NCBI RefSeq assembly: GCF_043951915.1
Contig: NZ_JBINJD010000222.1
Coordinates: 1-6,717, forward strand
DNA length: 6,717 nt
Direction of reading: 5' to 3'
From: Alienimonas sp043951915
GTDB taxonomy: Bacteria > Planctomycetota > Planctomycetia > Planctomycetales > Planctomycetaceae
Of the stretch, positions 1 through 6,090 are shown one piece after another (position 1 is the first letter of the stretch; each line of letters begins with the position of its first letter). A program made the translations under genes and the position numbers. The notes under the pieces were generated by a model. It was not told where the DNA came from. It saw only the letters and a program-made list of their open reading frames with translations, and made no database searches.

Positions 1-52
1 CCCGCACCCTCACGAACCCCGGCGACGCCCGCGGGCGCCGGTCCGAAGCGGA
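1..52. other. Short region downstream of miaA, no gene seen
   Basis: This is sequence beyond the miaA stop, running to the window edge. It contains a perfect 12-base palindrome (CGCCCGCGGGCG, positions 26-37) but no loop and no T-run, so it is not a convincing terminator. No coding feature can be supported here. Confidence 0.4.
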
Positions 53-1000
53 CTATTCGCCCCGGAGTCGCGGGAAGGCATCGATCAGGGCCGCCACGCC
101 GGCGGCGTCCTCGTCGCCGCTGAGGGGGACCCGCAGGCACTCCGGCAGGCCGCGGAAGAAGGTGCACTGCCGTTTGCTGAACTGCCGCGTGCGGGTTTTC
201 AGCCGCTCCACGCAGTCCGCCAGCGGCTCGCCGCCCTCCAGGTGGTCGAGGATCTCCTTGTAACCCAGTCCCTGCCGGGCGGTGGTTCCCAGGCCGGGGG
301 CGGTCCGCAGGCGGTCCACCTCGTCGACCAGCCCCTCCGCCAACATCCGATCGACGCGGCGGTGGATGCGGTCCCACCGCACGGATCGCGGCGGGTCGAG
401 CCACAGGCAGAGCGCCGGGCGGTCCGCCGCCGGCCGGGGTTCGTCCGTGGGGCGGCTGGCGGAGAAGGGCTCGCCGGTGAGGCGGATCACCTCCAGGGCC
501 CGCACAATTCGGCGGGCGTCGGTCGTGTAGATGCCGGCGGCCGCGGCGGGATCGAGGGCGGCCAACTCGGCGTGCACCGCCTCCGGCCCGCGGGCGGCGA
601 CTTCCGCCTCCAGTTCGGCCCGCACCGCCGGGTCGCCGGGCGGGACGTCGCCCAAACCCCGCAGCAGGCTCCGCAGGTAGAACCCGGTTCCCCCGACGAA
701 CAGCGGGACCTTCCCGCGGTTCAAGACGTCCCGCACAGCGGCCTCGGCGTGTTCCAGATACCGGGCGACGCTGAAGGTTTCCGTCGGCTCCGCCAGGTCG
801 AGCAGGTGATGCGGCACGGCGGCCCGCTCCGCGGCGGACGGCTTGGCGGTGCCGACGTCCATGCCGCGGAACACGGCCATGGAGTCGAGGCTGAGGATCT
901 CCGCCCCCCACCGCTCCGCCAACAGCAGGGCGGCGGCGCTTTTCCCGCAGGCCGTCGGCCCGGCGAGCACGCGGCAGCGGCGGAGCAACTCAGGCGGCAC
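53..1000 (-). CDS. miaA: tRNA dimethylallyltransferase MiaA
   Basis: MiaA transfers a dimethylallyl group from DMAPP to N6 of A37 in tRNAs that read codons starting with U, in the cytoplasm. Numbered from the GTG at 998-1000 (315 aa, the usual family length), the protein shows the P-loop GPTACGKS at 14-21, DSMAVFRGMDVGTAKP at 39-54 (usually DSMQVYRGMD.GTAKP), VGGTGFYLRSLL at 102-113, TTDARRIVRALEV at about 159-171, RQGLGYKEI at 242-250, and the tRNA-binding TRTRQFSKRQCTFFR segment at 269-283. The stop is TAG at 53-55. The frame stays open to an ATG at 1175-1177, but those extra 59 residues translate an intergenic palindromic repeat (LTPGPSPSSERG) and are probably not protein. A TTG at 1049-1051 is another possible start. 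No clear ribosome-binding site decides between them. The family call is secure; the start is inferred. Confidence 0.95.
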   Translation of the reverse strand: MPPELLRRCRVLAGPTACGKSAAALLLAERWGAEILSLDSMAVFRGMDVGTAKPSAAERAAVPHHLLDLAEPTETFSVARYLEHAEAAVRDVLNRGKVPLFVGGTGFYLRSLLRGLGDVPPGDPAVRAELEAEVAARGPEAVHAELAALDPAAAAGIYTTDARRIVRALEVIRLTGEPFSASRPTDEPRPAADRPALCLWLDPPRSVRWDRIHRRVDRMLAEGLVDEVDRLRTAPGLGTTARQGLGYKEILDHLEGGEPLADCVERLKTRTRQFSKRQCTFFRGLPECLRVPLSGDEDAAGVAALIDAFPRLRGE

Positions 1001-1064
1001 GGCGGCGGGGCGGAGACGGGCGAGGCCGGAAACGACGAACCCTACCCGCAATCGCCGCCGTGCT

Positions 1065-1238
1065 CCCCTCTCGCTTGAGGGAGAAGGGCCGGGGGTGAGG
1101 GAGGCGAAGGGCTGGCCTGCTTCCGCTCTCCGCAGCGAGGCGCCGGCGGGAGAGCGAGGCGGGCCAGACAGAAGCATGCGGACGCCGCTGCCCCCTCACC
1201 CCCGCCCCCTCTCCCCCAAAAGGGGGCGAGGGGGGACG
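1065..1238. repeat. Composite palindromic element 1 (type I left, type II right)
   Basis: The left unit at 1065-1101 (type I, minus orientation) has a hairpin around CTCAAG and the head CCCTCACCCCCGG. The right unit at 1191-1238 (type II, plus orientation) has a hairpin CCCCC-AAAA-GGGGG and the same head. The heads face each other across a spacer that itself forms an imperfect stem of about 17 bp: GGCCTGC at 1114-1120 and CGCTCTCC at 1124-1131 pair with GGAGAGCGAGGCGGGCC at 1149-1165. The type I unit matches the copy at 2896-2940 at 35 of 37 positions when inverted. The element lies upstream of the inferred miaA start and overlaps the longer open frame of that gene. Confidence 0.75.
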
Positions 1239-1272
1239 CGGTCTGCGGGCGCCGGTGAGAGGTTCGCCACGC

Positions 1273-1435
1273 TCTTCTCCCCTCTCCCTTGAGGGAGAGG
1301 GACCGGGGGTGAGGGTGGGCGAACGGTTCGCACGCCTCCGCTTCGGGCTCACGGGGGCCTCCCCGTCGAGCGGACCGTCCGCGGCCGGCAGGCGTCGCCG
1401 CCCCCTCTCCCCCTGTAGGGGGGAGGGGAGAGGAG
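1273..1435. repeat. Composite palindromic element 2 (type I left, degenerate type II right)
   Basis: The left unit (1273-1317, type I, minus orientation) forms a stem of about 10 bp, CCTCTCCCT/AGGGAGAGG. It matches the copy at 2896-2940 at 43 of 45 positions, inverted. The spacer begins with CGGTTCGCACGC (1324-1335), which also occurs, inverted, in the spacer of element 3. It holds a 6-bp hairpin ACGGGG-GCCT-CCCCGT at 1351-1366. The right unit (1401-1435) keeps a type II-like C-rich/G-rich hairpin with loop TGTA but lacks the CCCTCACCCCC head, so it looks decayed. It ends 14 bases beyond the stop of the Spy-like gene and could act as a 3' hairpin for it, although no T-run follows. Confidence 0.7.
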
Positions 1436-1449
1436 AGCGGCGTGCGGGT

Positions 1450-1881
1450 CTACTCCGCGTCGGCGGTTGCCGCGTCGGCGGCGTCGGCTTCGGCGTTCGC
1501 GGCGGCCTCGGCCTTTTTCATCGCCTCGTAGGCTTTGAGAAACTCCTTCTGGGCCGGGGTCAGGGCCGCGGTCACCTCGGCCTCCTGCTGAGCCTCCAGT
1601 TCGGCAATCTGTTCCCGGAGCGCTTCGATCTGGACGTGGTACTTCGCCTGCACGGCGTAGATACGTTCCTTCTGCTCCTGCGAGAGCCGCAGCACCCCCA
1701 ACCCCGGCGGCAGGCGGCGGGGGTAGACGTCGATCCCGTCGCGGGCGCCCACGGTCGTCGGCTGGAACTCGGCCGCGGCCGGGGTTTCGCCGTCCTGACT
1801 GACGGCGGGGCGGTCGAGCCCGGACAGGCTCAGCAGGCCGAACGCGCACAACGCGGCGGGGAGGAGCGGACGCAACGACAT
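1450..1881 (-). CDS. Small exported coiled-coil protein with Spy/CpxP-like LTxxQ motifs
   Basis: This is a 143-residue protein with an N-terminal signal-like segment (MSLRPLLPAALCAFGLLSLSG, basic then hydrophobic, about residues 1-21), so it is probably exported. Residues 66-111 look like a charged amphipathic helical hairpin bounded by LSQEQ (66-70) and LTPAQ (107-111), the kind of LTxxQ signatures seen in periplasmic Spy/CpxP chaperones. The tail (123-143) is almost only Ala, Glu and Asp. The ATG at 1879-1881 has GAGG five bases upstream on the coding strand, which supports this start. It shares a strand with cysC but is separated from it by a strong terminator hairpin, so it is probably transcribed separately. 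The Spy/CpxP link rests on motif and layout only; an unrelated planctomycete-specific exported protein is equally possible. Confidence 0.75.
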   Translation of the reverse strand: MSLRPLLPAALCAFGLLSLSGLDRPAVSQDGETPAAAEFQPTTVGARDGIDVYPRRLPPGLGVLRLSQEQKERIYAVQAKYHVQIEALREQIAELEAQQEAEVTAALTPAQKEFLKAYEAMKKAEAAANAEADAADAATADAE

Positions 1882-1902
1882 GCGGGCCTCGACGGGCTCG
1901 GG

Positions 1903-1956
1903 GAACGGGGGGACGGTCCCTTTTGGCGGCGCCGTCGTCCCCGTTCAACCAAAAGG
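1903..1956 (-). promoter_or_regulatory. Structured leader upstream of the Spy-like gene
   Basis: Two nested or competing inverted repeats lie between the cysC terminator hairpin and the ATG at 1881. GAACGGGG (1903-1910) pairs with CCCCGTTC (1939-1946), and ACGG (1913-1916) with CCGT (1932-1935). CCTTTTGG (1919-1926) pairs with CCAAAAGG (1949-1956). The two pairings cross and cannot both form fully. The segment 1949-1956 is also the T-rich tail of the terminator when read on the minus strand. A regulatory role is inference. Confidence 0.4.
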
Positions 1957-1992
1957 ACGCCCCAGCCGGAGCGACGGCTCCGGCTGGGGCGT
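1951..1992 (-). terminator. Rho-independent-type terminator of cysC
   Basis: A perfect 16-bp inverted repeat, ACGCCCCAGCCGGAGC (1957-1972) and GCTCCGGCTGGGGCGT (1977-1992), encloses a 4-base loop. Read on the minus strand it begins 44 bases after the cysC stop and is followed by CCTTTTGG, a short T-run. The plus-strand side has no T-run, so the minus direction is preferred. The T-run is short, so termination efficiency is uncertain. Confidence 0.75.
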
Positions 1993-2036
1993 GCAAGATC
2001 CCTATAATCGAACCGCCCGGAGGACGGCCGACCGGC

Positions 2037-2651
2037 TCAGGCGGTTTTGAGGTAGCCGTTGGCTTCGAGGTAGTCCACGACCTCGGCGGCGAGCGTGTCC
2101 ACGTCCTTGCCGTCGCTGTCGAGGGTCAGTTCGGCGTTCTCCGGCTCCTCGTAGGGGGCGTCGATGCCGGTGAAGCCCTTGATCTCGCCGGCCCGGGCCT
2201 TTTTGTAGAGACCCTTGGGGTCGCGGCCCTCGCAGGTTTCCAGGCTGGCTTTGACGTACACCTCGACGAATTTGCCTTCGTCGAACAGCGCCCGCACCTG
2301 ATCGCGGTCTTCGCGGTAGGGGCTGATGAAGGCGGTCATCGTCAGCAGGCCGGCGTCGGCGAACAGCTTGCCGACCTCGCCGATCCGGCGGATGTTCTCC
2401 GTCCGGTCCTCGGGGCTGAAGCCGAGGTTCTTGTTCAGCCCCATCCGGATGTTGTCCCCGTCGAGGACGTAGGTGTGGAAACCCTTTTGATGGAGCAGGT
2501 GGTCGACGGTGTTGGCGATCGTGCTCTTACCGGCGCCCGACAGGCCGGTGAACCACAGCAGGGCGGACTTGTGGCCCATCAGTTCGGCCCGGTCGGCCGC
2601 GGAAACGCGGGACTCGTGCCAGGTGACGTTGGTGGCTTTCTGCTCGGCCAT
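2037..2651 (-). CDS. cysC: Adenylylsulfate (APS) kinase CysC
   Basis: CysC phosphorylates APS to PAPS with ATP in the cytoplasm, for sulfate assimilation or sulfonation. Taking the ATG at 2649-2651 gives 204 aa, the normal length for a single-domain APS kinase. The Walker A motif GLSGAGKS is at 36-43, the conserved LDGDNIR at 63-69, FISPYREDRD at 108-117 and KGFTGIDAPYEEP at 158-170, all in the family order and spacing. An upstream in-frame ATG at 2709-2711 would add 20 residues (MPYDPDLTPRPRAAFSSILQ) lying outside the usual MAEQKATNVTWHES-type N-terminus, so the shorter start is preferred. No strong ribosome-binding site is visible at either. No sulfate adenylyltransferase gene (cysN/cysD or sat) is in the window. 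The gene ends in a strong hairpin terminator and diverges from hisG. Confidence 0.97.
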   Translation of the reverse strand: MAEQKATNVTWHESRVSAADRAELMGHKSALLWFTGLSGAGKSTIANTVDHLLHQKGFHTYVLDGDNIRMGLNKNLGFSPEDRTENIRRIGEVGKLFADAGLLTMTAFISPYREDRDQVRALFDEGKFVEVYVKASLETCEGRDPKGLYKKARAGEIKGFTGIDAPYEEPENAELTLDSDGKDVDTLAAEVVDYLEANGYLKTA

Positions 2652-2750
2652 CTGAAGAATTGAAGAGAATGCGGCGCGGGGGCGGGGGGTGAGGTCGGGA
2701 TCGTACGGCATTCCGCCCCGTTTCGTAACGCCGCGGCGGCGACGGCGTTT
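2652..2750. other. cysC upstream region with a small hairpin
   Basis: Just before the cysC ATG the sequence is AT-rich for about 20 bases and carries TGAAGA twice (2653-2658 and 2661-2666). A 7-bp inverted repeat, AACGCCG (2727-2733) and CGGCGTT (2743-2749), sits at the border of composite element 3, flanked by TTTCGT at 2721-2726 and 2748-2753. No convincing -35/-10 pair was found, although the cysC promoter must lie in or near this stretch. Confidence 0.4.
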
Positions 2751-2940
2751 CGTCCCCCCTCGCCCCCTTTTGGGGGAGAGGGGTCGGGGGTGAGGGGGCT
2801 GTGATTCCCGATGACCGCTCGCCGTCCGCCCCGCTCTCCCGTCCGACGTCCGACCTTTCGTCGCAACTGAGAGCGGGAGCGTGCGAACCGTGCGTCACCC
2901 TCACCCCCGGCCCCTCTCCCTCAAGGGAGAGGGGGGAAGA
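2751..2940. repeat. Composite palindromic element 3 (inverted relative to elements 1 and 2)
   Basis: The unit at 2751-2798 is type II in minus orientation and equals the reverse complement of 1191-1238 at 47 of 48 positions. The unit at 2896-2940 is type I in plus orientation, with stem CCCCTCTCCCT/AGGGAGAGGGG. The spacer contains a 9-bp inverted repeat, CCCGCTCTC (2830-2838) and GAGAGCGGG (2869-2877), and a tandem GTCCGAC pair (2841-2854). Reverse-complemented, the whole element has the same order as elements 1 and 2: type I, spacer with a CGCTCTC stem, type II. It fills most of the cysC/hisG divergent gap and ends 50 bases before the hisG ATG. Confidence 0.75.
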
Positions 2941-2990
2941 ACCGGCGCCGCGTTGCAATCCGGTCGGGTTCCCCGTGCAATCCCGCCGCC

Positions 2991-3899
2991 ATGTCCGACT
3001 CGCCCGCCCCCTCAGACGCCTCCGAACCGAACCTCCTCAAGCTCGGCATCCCCGCCGGCAGCTTGCAGGAGGCGACTGCGGACCTGCTCCGCAAAGCCGG
3101 CTACAACCTGCAGATCAGCTCCCGCAGCTACTTCCCCCGCATCGACGACGGGGAGATCGAGTGCCTGCTGATCCGGGCCCAGGAGATGGCCCGCTACGTC
3201 GGGGAGGGCATCCTCGACGCCGGCATCACCGGCCACGACTGGATCGAGGAGACCGGCGCCGACGTCGTCGAACTGACTGAACTGGTCTTCAGCAAGGTCT
3301 CCCGCCGCCCGGTCCGGTGGGTCCTCTGCGTGCCGGAGTCCTCCCCGGTGCAGACCGTCAAGGACCTCGAAGGCAAGCGGATCGCCACGGAGGCCGTCGG
3401 CCTGACGAAGCGGTACCTCGACAAGCACGGGGTGAACGCCAAGGTCGAGTTCAGTTGGGGCGCCACGGAGGTGAAGCCCCCCCGGCTGGCGGACGCGATC
3501 GTGGAGGTGACCGAAACCGGCAGCAGTCTGCGGGCGAACAACCTGCGGATCGTGGACGAGGTGCTCCAGAGCACGACCCGCCTGATCGCCCACCCGGCCG
3601 CCGCCGCCGACGAGTGGAAGCGCCGCAAGCTGGACGACCTCGTCCTGATGCTCAACGGCGTGCTGAACGCCGAGGGCAAGGTCCAGTTGATGATGAACGT
3701 GGCGAAGACGGACCTCGACGCGGTGCTGGCCGTGCTGCCGAGCCTGGAGAGCCCGACGATCAGCAGCCTGGCGGACGAGGACCGGGTCGACGTGCTGAGC
3801 GTCGTGGAGGAACGCTTCGTCCGCCGCGTGATGCCCGAACTCAAGGCTGCCGGCGCCCGCTGGATCGTGGAGAGCCCGATCTCGAAGATTATTGAATAA
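2991..3899 (+). CDS. hisG: ATP phosphoribosyltransferase HisG, long form
   Basis: HisG condenses ATP and PRPP to N1-(5-phosphoribosyl)-ATP, the first and feedback-controlled step of histidine synthesis. At 302 aa it is the long form, which carries its own C-terminal regulatory domain and needs no HisZ. The N-terminal substrate motif reads KLGIPAGSLQEAT (17-29), where many homologues have PKGRL or PKGSL. The PRPP-binding loop EVTETGSSLRANNL is at 172-185. The C-terminal ACT/PII-like domain spans about 223-302 (NVAKTDLDAVLAVLPSLESPTI to ESPISKII); in this family it binds histidine as allosteric inhibitor. The ATG at 2991 lacks a Shine-Dalgarno motif, but homology-like sequence begins within about 15 residues of it, so the start is plausible. 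No other his genes are in the window, suggesting dispersed his genes. Confidence 0.97.
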   Translation: MSDSPAPSDASEPNLLKLGIPAGSLQEATADLLRKAGYNLQISSRSYFPRIDDGEIECLLIRAQEMARYVGEGILDAGITGHDWIEETGADVVELTELVFSKVSRRPVRWVLCVPESSPVQTVKDLEGKRIATEAVGLTKRYLDKHGVNAKVEFSWGATEVKPPRLADAIVEVTETGSSLRANNLRIVDEVLQSTTRLIAHPAAAADEWKRRKLDDLVLMLNGVLNAEGKVQLMMNVAKTDLDAVLAVLPSLESPTISSLADEDRVDVLSVVEERFVRRVMPELKAAGARWIVESPISKIIE

Positions 3900-3942
3900 A
3901 CAACGCTTGATCGTTGTCGGGTAGGGTGGGCGGGCCTCGCCC
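3900..3942 (+). other. Two small hairpins between hisG and the HEAT gene
   Basis: ACAACG (3900-3905) pairs with CGTTGT (3912-3917) directly after the hisG stop. GGGCG (3928-3932) pairs with CGCCC (3938-3942) just ahead of the ribosome-binding site of the next gene. Neither has a T-run, so neither is called a terminator. The segment GTAGGGTGGGCGGGCCTCGC (3921-3940) looks like part of an intergenic repeat, but no second copy occurs in this window. Confidence 0.35.
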
Positions 3943-3947
3943 CGAAC

Positions 3948-3953
3948 GGAGAG
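3948..3953 (+). promoter_or_regulatory. Ribosome binding site deciding a GTG start
   Basis: GGAGAG lies four bases ahead of the GTG at 3958. An in-frame TAG at 3922-3924 and the absence of another start codon in between fix the start. This is the clearest Shine-Dalgarno motif in the window. Confidence 0.65.
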
Positions 3954-3957
3954 TCCC

Positions 3958-6090
3958 GTGTCCGCCGCCCTGTGTCTCGCCCTGCTCGCCGCGGCCCCGC
4001 CGGACGACGGCGTCGACTGGGCGGAGGCGACCCCGCAGCAGTGGGCCGTCCGGCTGTCCGTGGCGTCGGGATTCGGGAGCGACGGGGAGTACGCGAAGGC
4101 GCTGCAGGAGATCGCCGCGCTCGGCCCCCGCGCCCGGGAGGCGGTACTGTTGGAGGTCATGGCTGAAGGGGGGAATCCCGCGGGACACCGGCTTTATGAC
4201 GCGGACAAGGCCATCGAAGCGCTCGCCGTCGACGGAGTGCCAGCGGTCATCGCGGCGATCGTCTCAGACCGCACGCGGCTCCGGGAGGTCGGTTGGCGGG
4301 CGGCGGGTCGACTGATCCCAAGGGAAAACGATGCGGTTCCGGCGGATCCCGCGGTGGCCACGGCGCTGCTCGCCGCCGCCGAGCCGGGATTCTCGGACGC
4401 CGACCGGGCGGTCGAGTTTTTAGAGGCCGACGTCTTTCTCAACCGCGTCCGGGGCCCGGCCGTTCAGGTCGCCTTGACGCTGTTCGACCACCCCAGCCCG
4501 AAGGTGCGGGAGGCCGCGGCGGCGGCGATCGCCGTCGCGTTTCGGCGGGCGAATTACCGCCCGAACGAGATGCCCCCACTGTCCGCCGCGGACGCCGCCG
4601 CCCGCGTTGCCGGCGTCACGGCGCTGCGTGCGGCGGCGACCGACGATCCGGCCCCCGCCGTGCGAACCGCGGCGACGGAGGCGTTGGCCCGTCTGGGCGA
4701 GGGGAGCGACCTCGTTTTGCACCACCTGCTGACCCGCGCCCTGTCATTCGGGCCGGCGTCCGACTCCCAGGAGGCCGGCCAGTTGTTCCAGGCTCTTCAG
4801 GCCCTCCGTCGCTATCCGGAGCACGCGGCGGCGGCCCGCGTGGCCCTCGCCCCCCAAGCCCTCGCGGCGGTCCCGGCGAACCCGCGTGCGTTTTTCTACG
4901 CGGGGGACCTGTTCTTCGAATGGGGCCCAGACGCGTTTGGCTTCGAACGGACCGTCGGTCAGTTGGTGCAGGACGAGACGTGGCGGGATGACGCGATCGA
5001 CATGCTGGGCTGGATGGGACCGGCGGCGAAGTCGGAACTGCCGCGACTCGTCCCGCTGCTGGGCGAGGCCGGGGCCGCAACCGAGGCGAACAGCGACCGG
5101 TGGGACGAGGGCGAGTTTCGCCTCCACGTGGCGCAGGCGGTCGCCAAGATCGACCCGAGCCACCCCGCCTTGCCGGACTTGGTGTTCCCCAGGATTCCCG
5201 AGGTTCCTGCGGACCTGCCGAACGAACCCCCGGACGGGGCGACCCCGGCGGAACGCAAAGCTTGGTCGGAGGGATGGAGGCAAGTTGAACGGGCGTTATG
5301 GCGACCCGCCAGCGTCTTGTGGGCGATGGGCCCTCACGCCGCTCCGGCCCTGCCGCAACTGCGACCGCACCTCACCCGGTTCCGATCTGGGCAGCCGCGG
5401 GTCTCTGTATTTCTCGCGGTTGCCGGGGCGGGGCCGCTGCCGGACGACCTGTTGCCGATCTACGCGGCACAGAACCATCCGTCGATCATTCAGGAGACGC
5501 AGTGGGTTTTGAGGACCGTCGGCGCCCCGGCGTTACCGGCCCTCGCCGCGGCGTTGACCGTCGCGGCCAACGCGGACGCCGAGGTCGTCGTCACGGACCC
5601 GCGGACCGGGGAGTTCTTCAAGACGATCAAGGCACTGTACCGTTCACAGGAATCGGCGGCGCTGAATCGGAGCGTCTCGCTGAAGTTTCGGCTCCAGTCG
5701 CTCACGAAAATGCGGCCGGAGGACCTCGCCCAACACCGCGACGTGCTGACGGCGGCGATCGCGCCGCTGACACAGGACGAGGATTTGATCGCGCAAGGTT
5801 GGGCGCTGGCGGCCCTGCAAGCCGTGCGGCCGACCGACCCCGCCGCATTCCTCGCCGCCGTGGCCGACGACGACCCCCGCATCCGCGGCGCCGCGGTGCG
5901 GGCGCTGGGGGCCTACGGCGATCAGGAGGGCGTCCGATCGGTCCTCGCCGCGGCGCTGAAGGACGAGTACGCCACCGTCCGCCTGCCCGCGGTGCGGGCG
6001 TGGCGGGCGGCGGGGTTCGACGAGGAAACGCTCGAACCGCTGCGGGACGATCCGAACCCGGCGGTGCGGATTGCGGCTCGGGATGAGTGA
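3958..6090 (+). CDS. Exported HEAT-repeat protein
   Basis: This 710-residue protein begins with a GTG, and its first 13 residues (MSAALCLALLAAA) are hydrophobic and followed by PPDDG. They could be a short signal peptide, but the usual basic N-terminal residues are missing. The rest is alpha-helical repeats of HEAT type. Clear units include 44-70, 82-121, 177-195 (DHPSPKVREAAAAAIAVAF), 228-248 (TDDPAPAVRTAATEALARLGE), 345-369, 446-471, 507-532 and a regular C-terminal run from 605 to 709 (DDDPRIRGAAVRALGAYG at 637-654). A recurring GPxAxxALPxL-like motif appears near 56, 354, 458 and 522. No catalytic motif or metal-binding pattern is visible, so a scaffold or protein-binding role is inferred from the fold. 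It follows hisG by 58 bases and overlaps the next gene by 8 bases. The true partner is unknown. Confidence 0.87.
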   Translation: MSAALCLALLAAAPPDDGVDWAEATPQQWAVRLSVASGFGSDGEYAKALQEIAALGPRAREAVLLEVMAEGGNPAGHRLYDADKAIEALAVDGVPAVIAAIVSDRTRLREVGWRAAGRLIPRENDAVPADPAVATALLAAAEPGFSDADRAVEFLEADVFLNRVRGPAVQVALTLFDHPSPKVREAAAAAIAVAFRRANYRPNEMPPLSAADAAARVAGVTALRAAATDDPAPAVRTAATEALARLGEGSDLVLHHLLTRALSFGPASDSQEAGQLFQALQALRRYPEHAAAARVALAPQALAAVPANPRAFFYAGDLFFEWGPDAFGFERTVGQLVQDETWRDDAIDMLGWMGPAAKSELPRLVPLLGEAGAATEANSDRWDEGEFRLHVAQAVAKIDPSHPALPDLVFPRIPEVPADLPNEPPDGATPAERKAWSEGWRQVERALWRPASVLWAMGPHAAPALPQLRPHLTRFRSGQPRVSVFLAVAGAGPLPDDLLPIYAAQNHPSIIQETQWVLRTVGAPALPALAAALTVAANADAEVVVTDPRTGEFFKTIKALYRSQESAALNRSVSLKFRLQSLTKMRPEDLAQHRDVLTAAIAPLTQDEDLIAQGWALAALQAVRPTDPAAFLAAVADDDPRIRGAAVRALGAYGDQEGVRSVLAAALKDEYATVRLPAVRAWRAAGFDEETLEPLRDDPNPAVRIAARDE

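Noticed and set aside
26..37. 12-base palindrome as a miaA terminator
   Set aside because: It is fully self-complementary with no loop and no following T-run; short palindromes like this are expected in DNA of this GC content.
1001..1449. Open frames on both strands encoding Arg/Pro-rich peptides with LTPGPSPSRERG-like strings
   Set aside because: They are translations of the palindromic repeats in GC-rich DNA, overlap one another on both strands and show no domain-like sequence.
2003..2008. Perfect TATAAT on the plus strand
   Set aside because: There is no -35-like hexamer 16-18 bases upstream (that region is the terminator hairpin), and the only thing downstream is the antisense strand of cysC. 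A single 6-base match is not enough to call a promoter.
1450..2651. Spy-like gene and cysC as one operon
   Set aside because: They share a strand, but a strong hairpin terminator and a structured leader separate them, and their functions are unrelated.
1065..2940. CRISPR array
   Set aside because: The repeats are palindromes of two subtypes in both orientations with irregular spacing and related spacers, and there are no cas genes.
3012..4160. Long minus-strand open frame of 382 codons opposite hisG
   Set aside because: It is the antisense shadow of hisG and the start of the HEAT gene, common in GC-rich genomes. Its Asp/His/Val-rich composition matches no family, whereas the plus-strand frame is clearly HisG.
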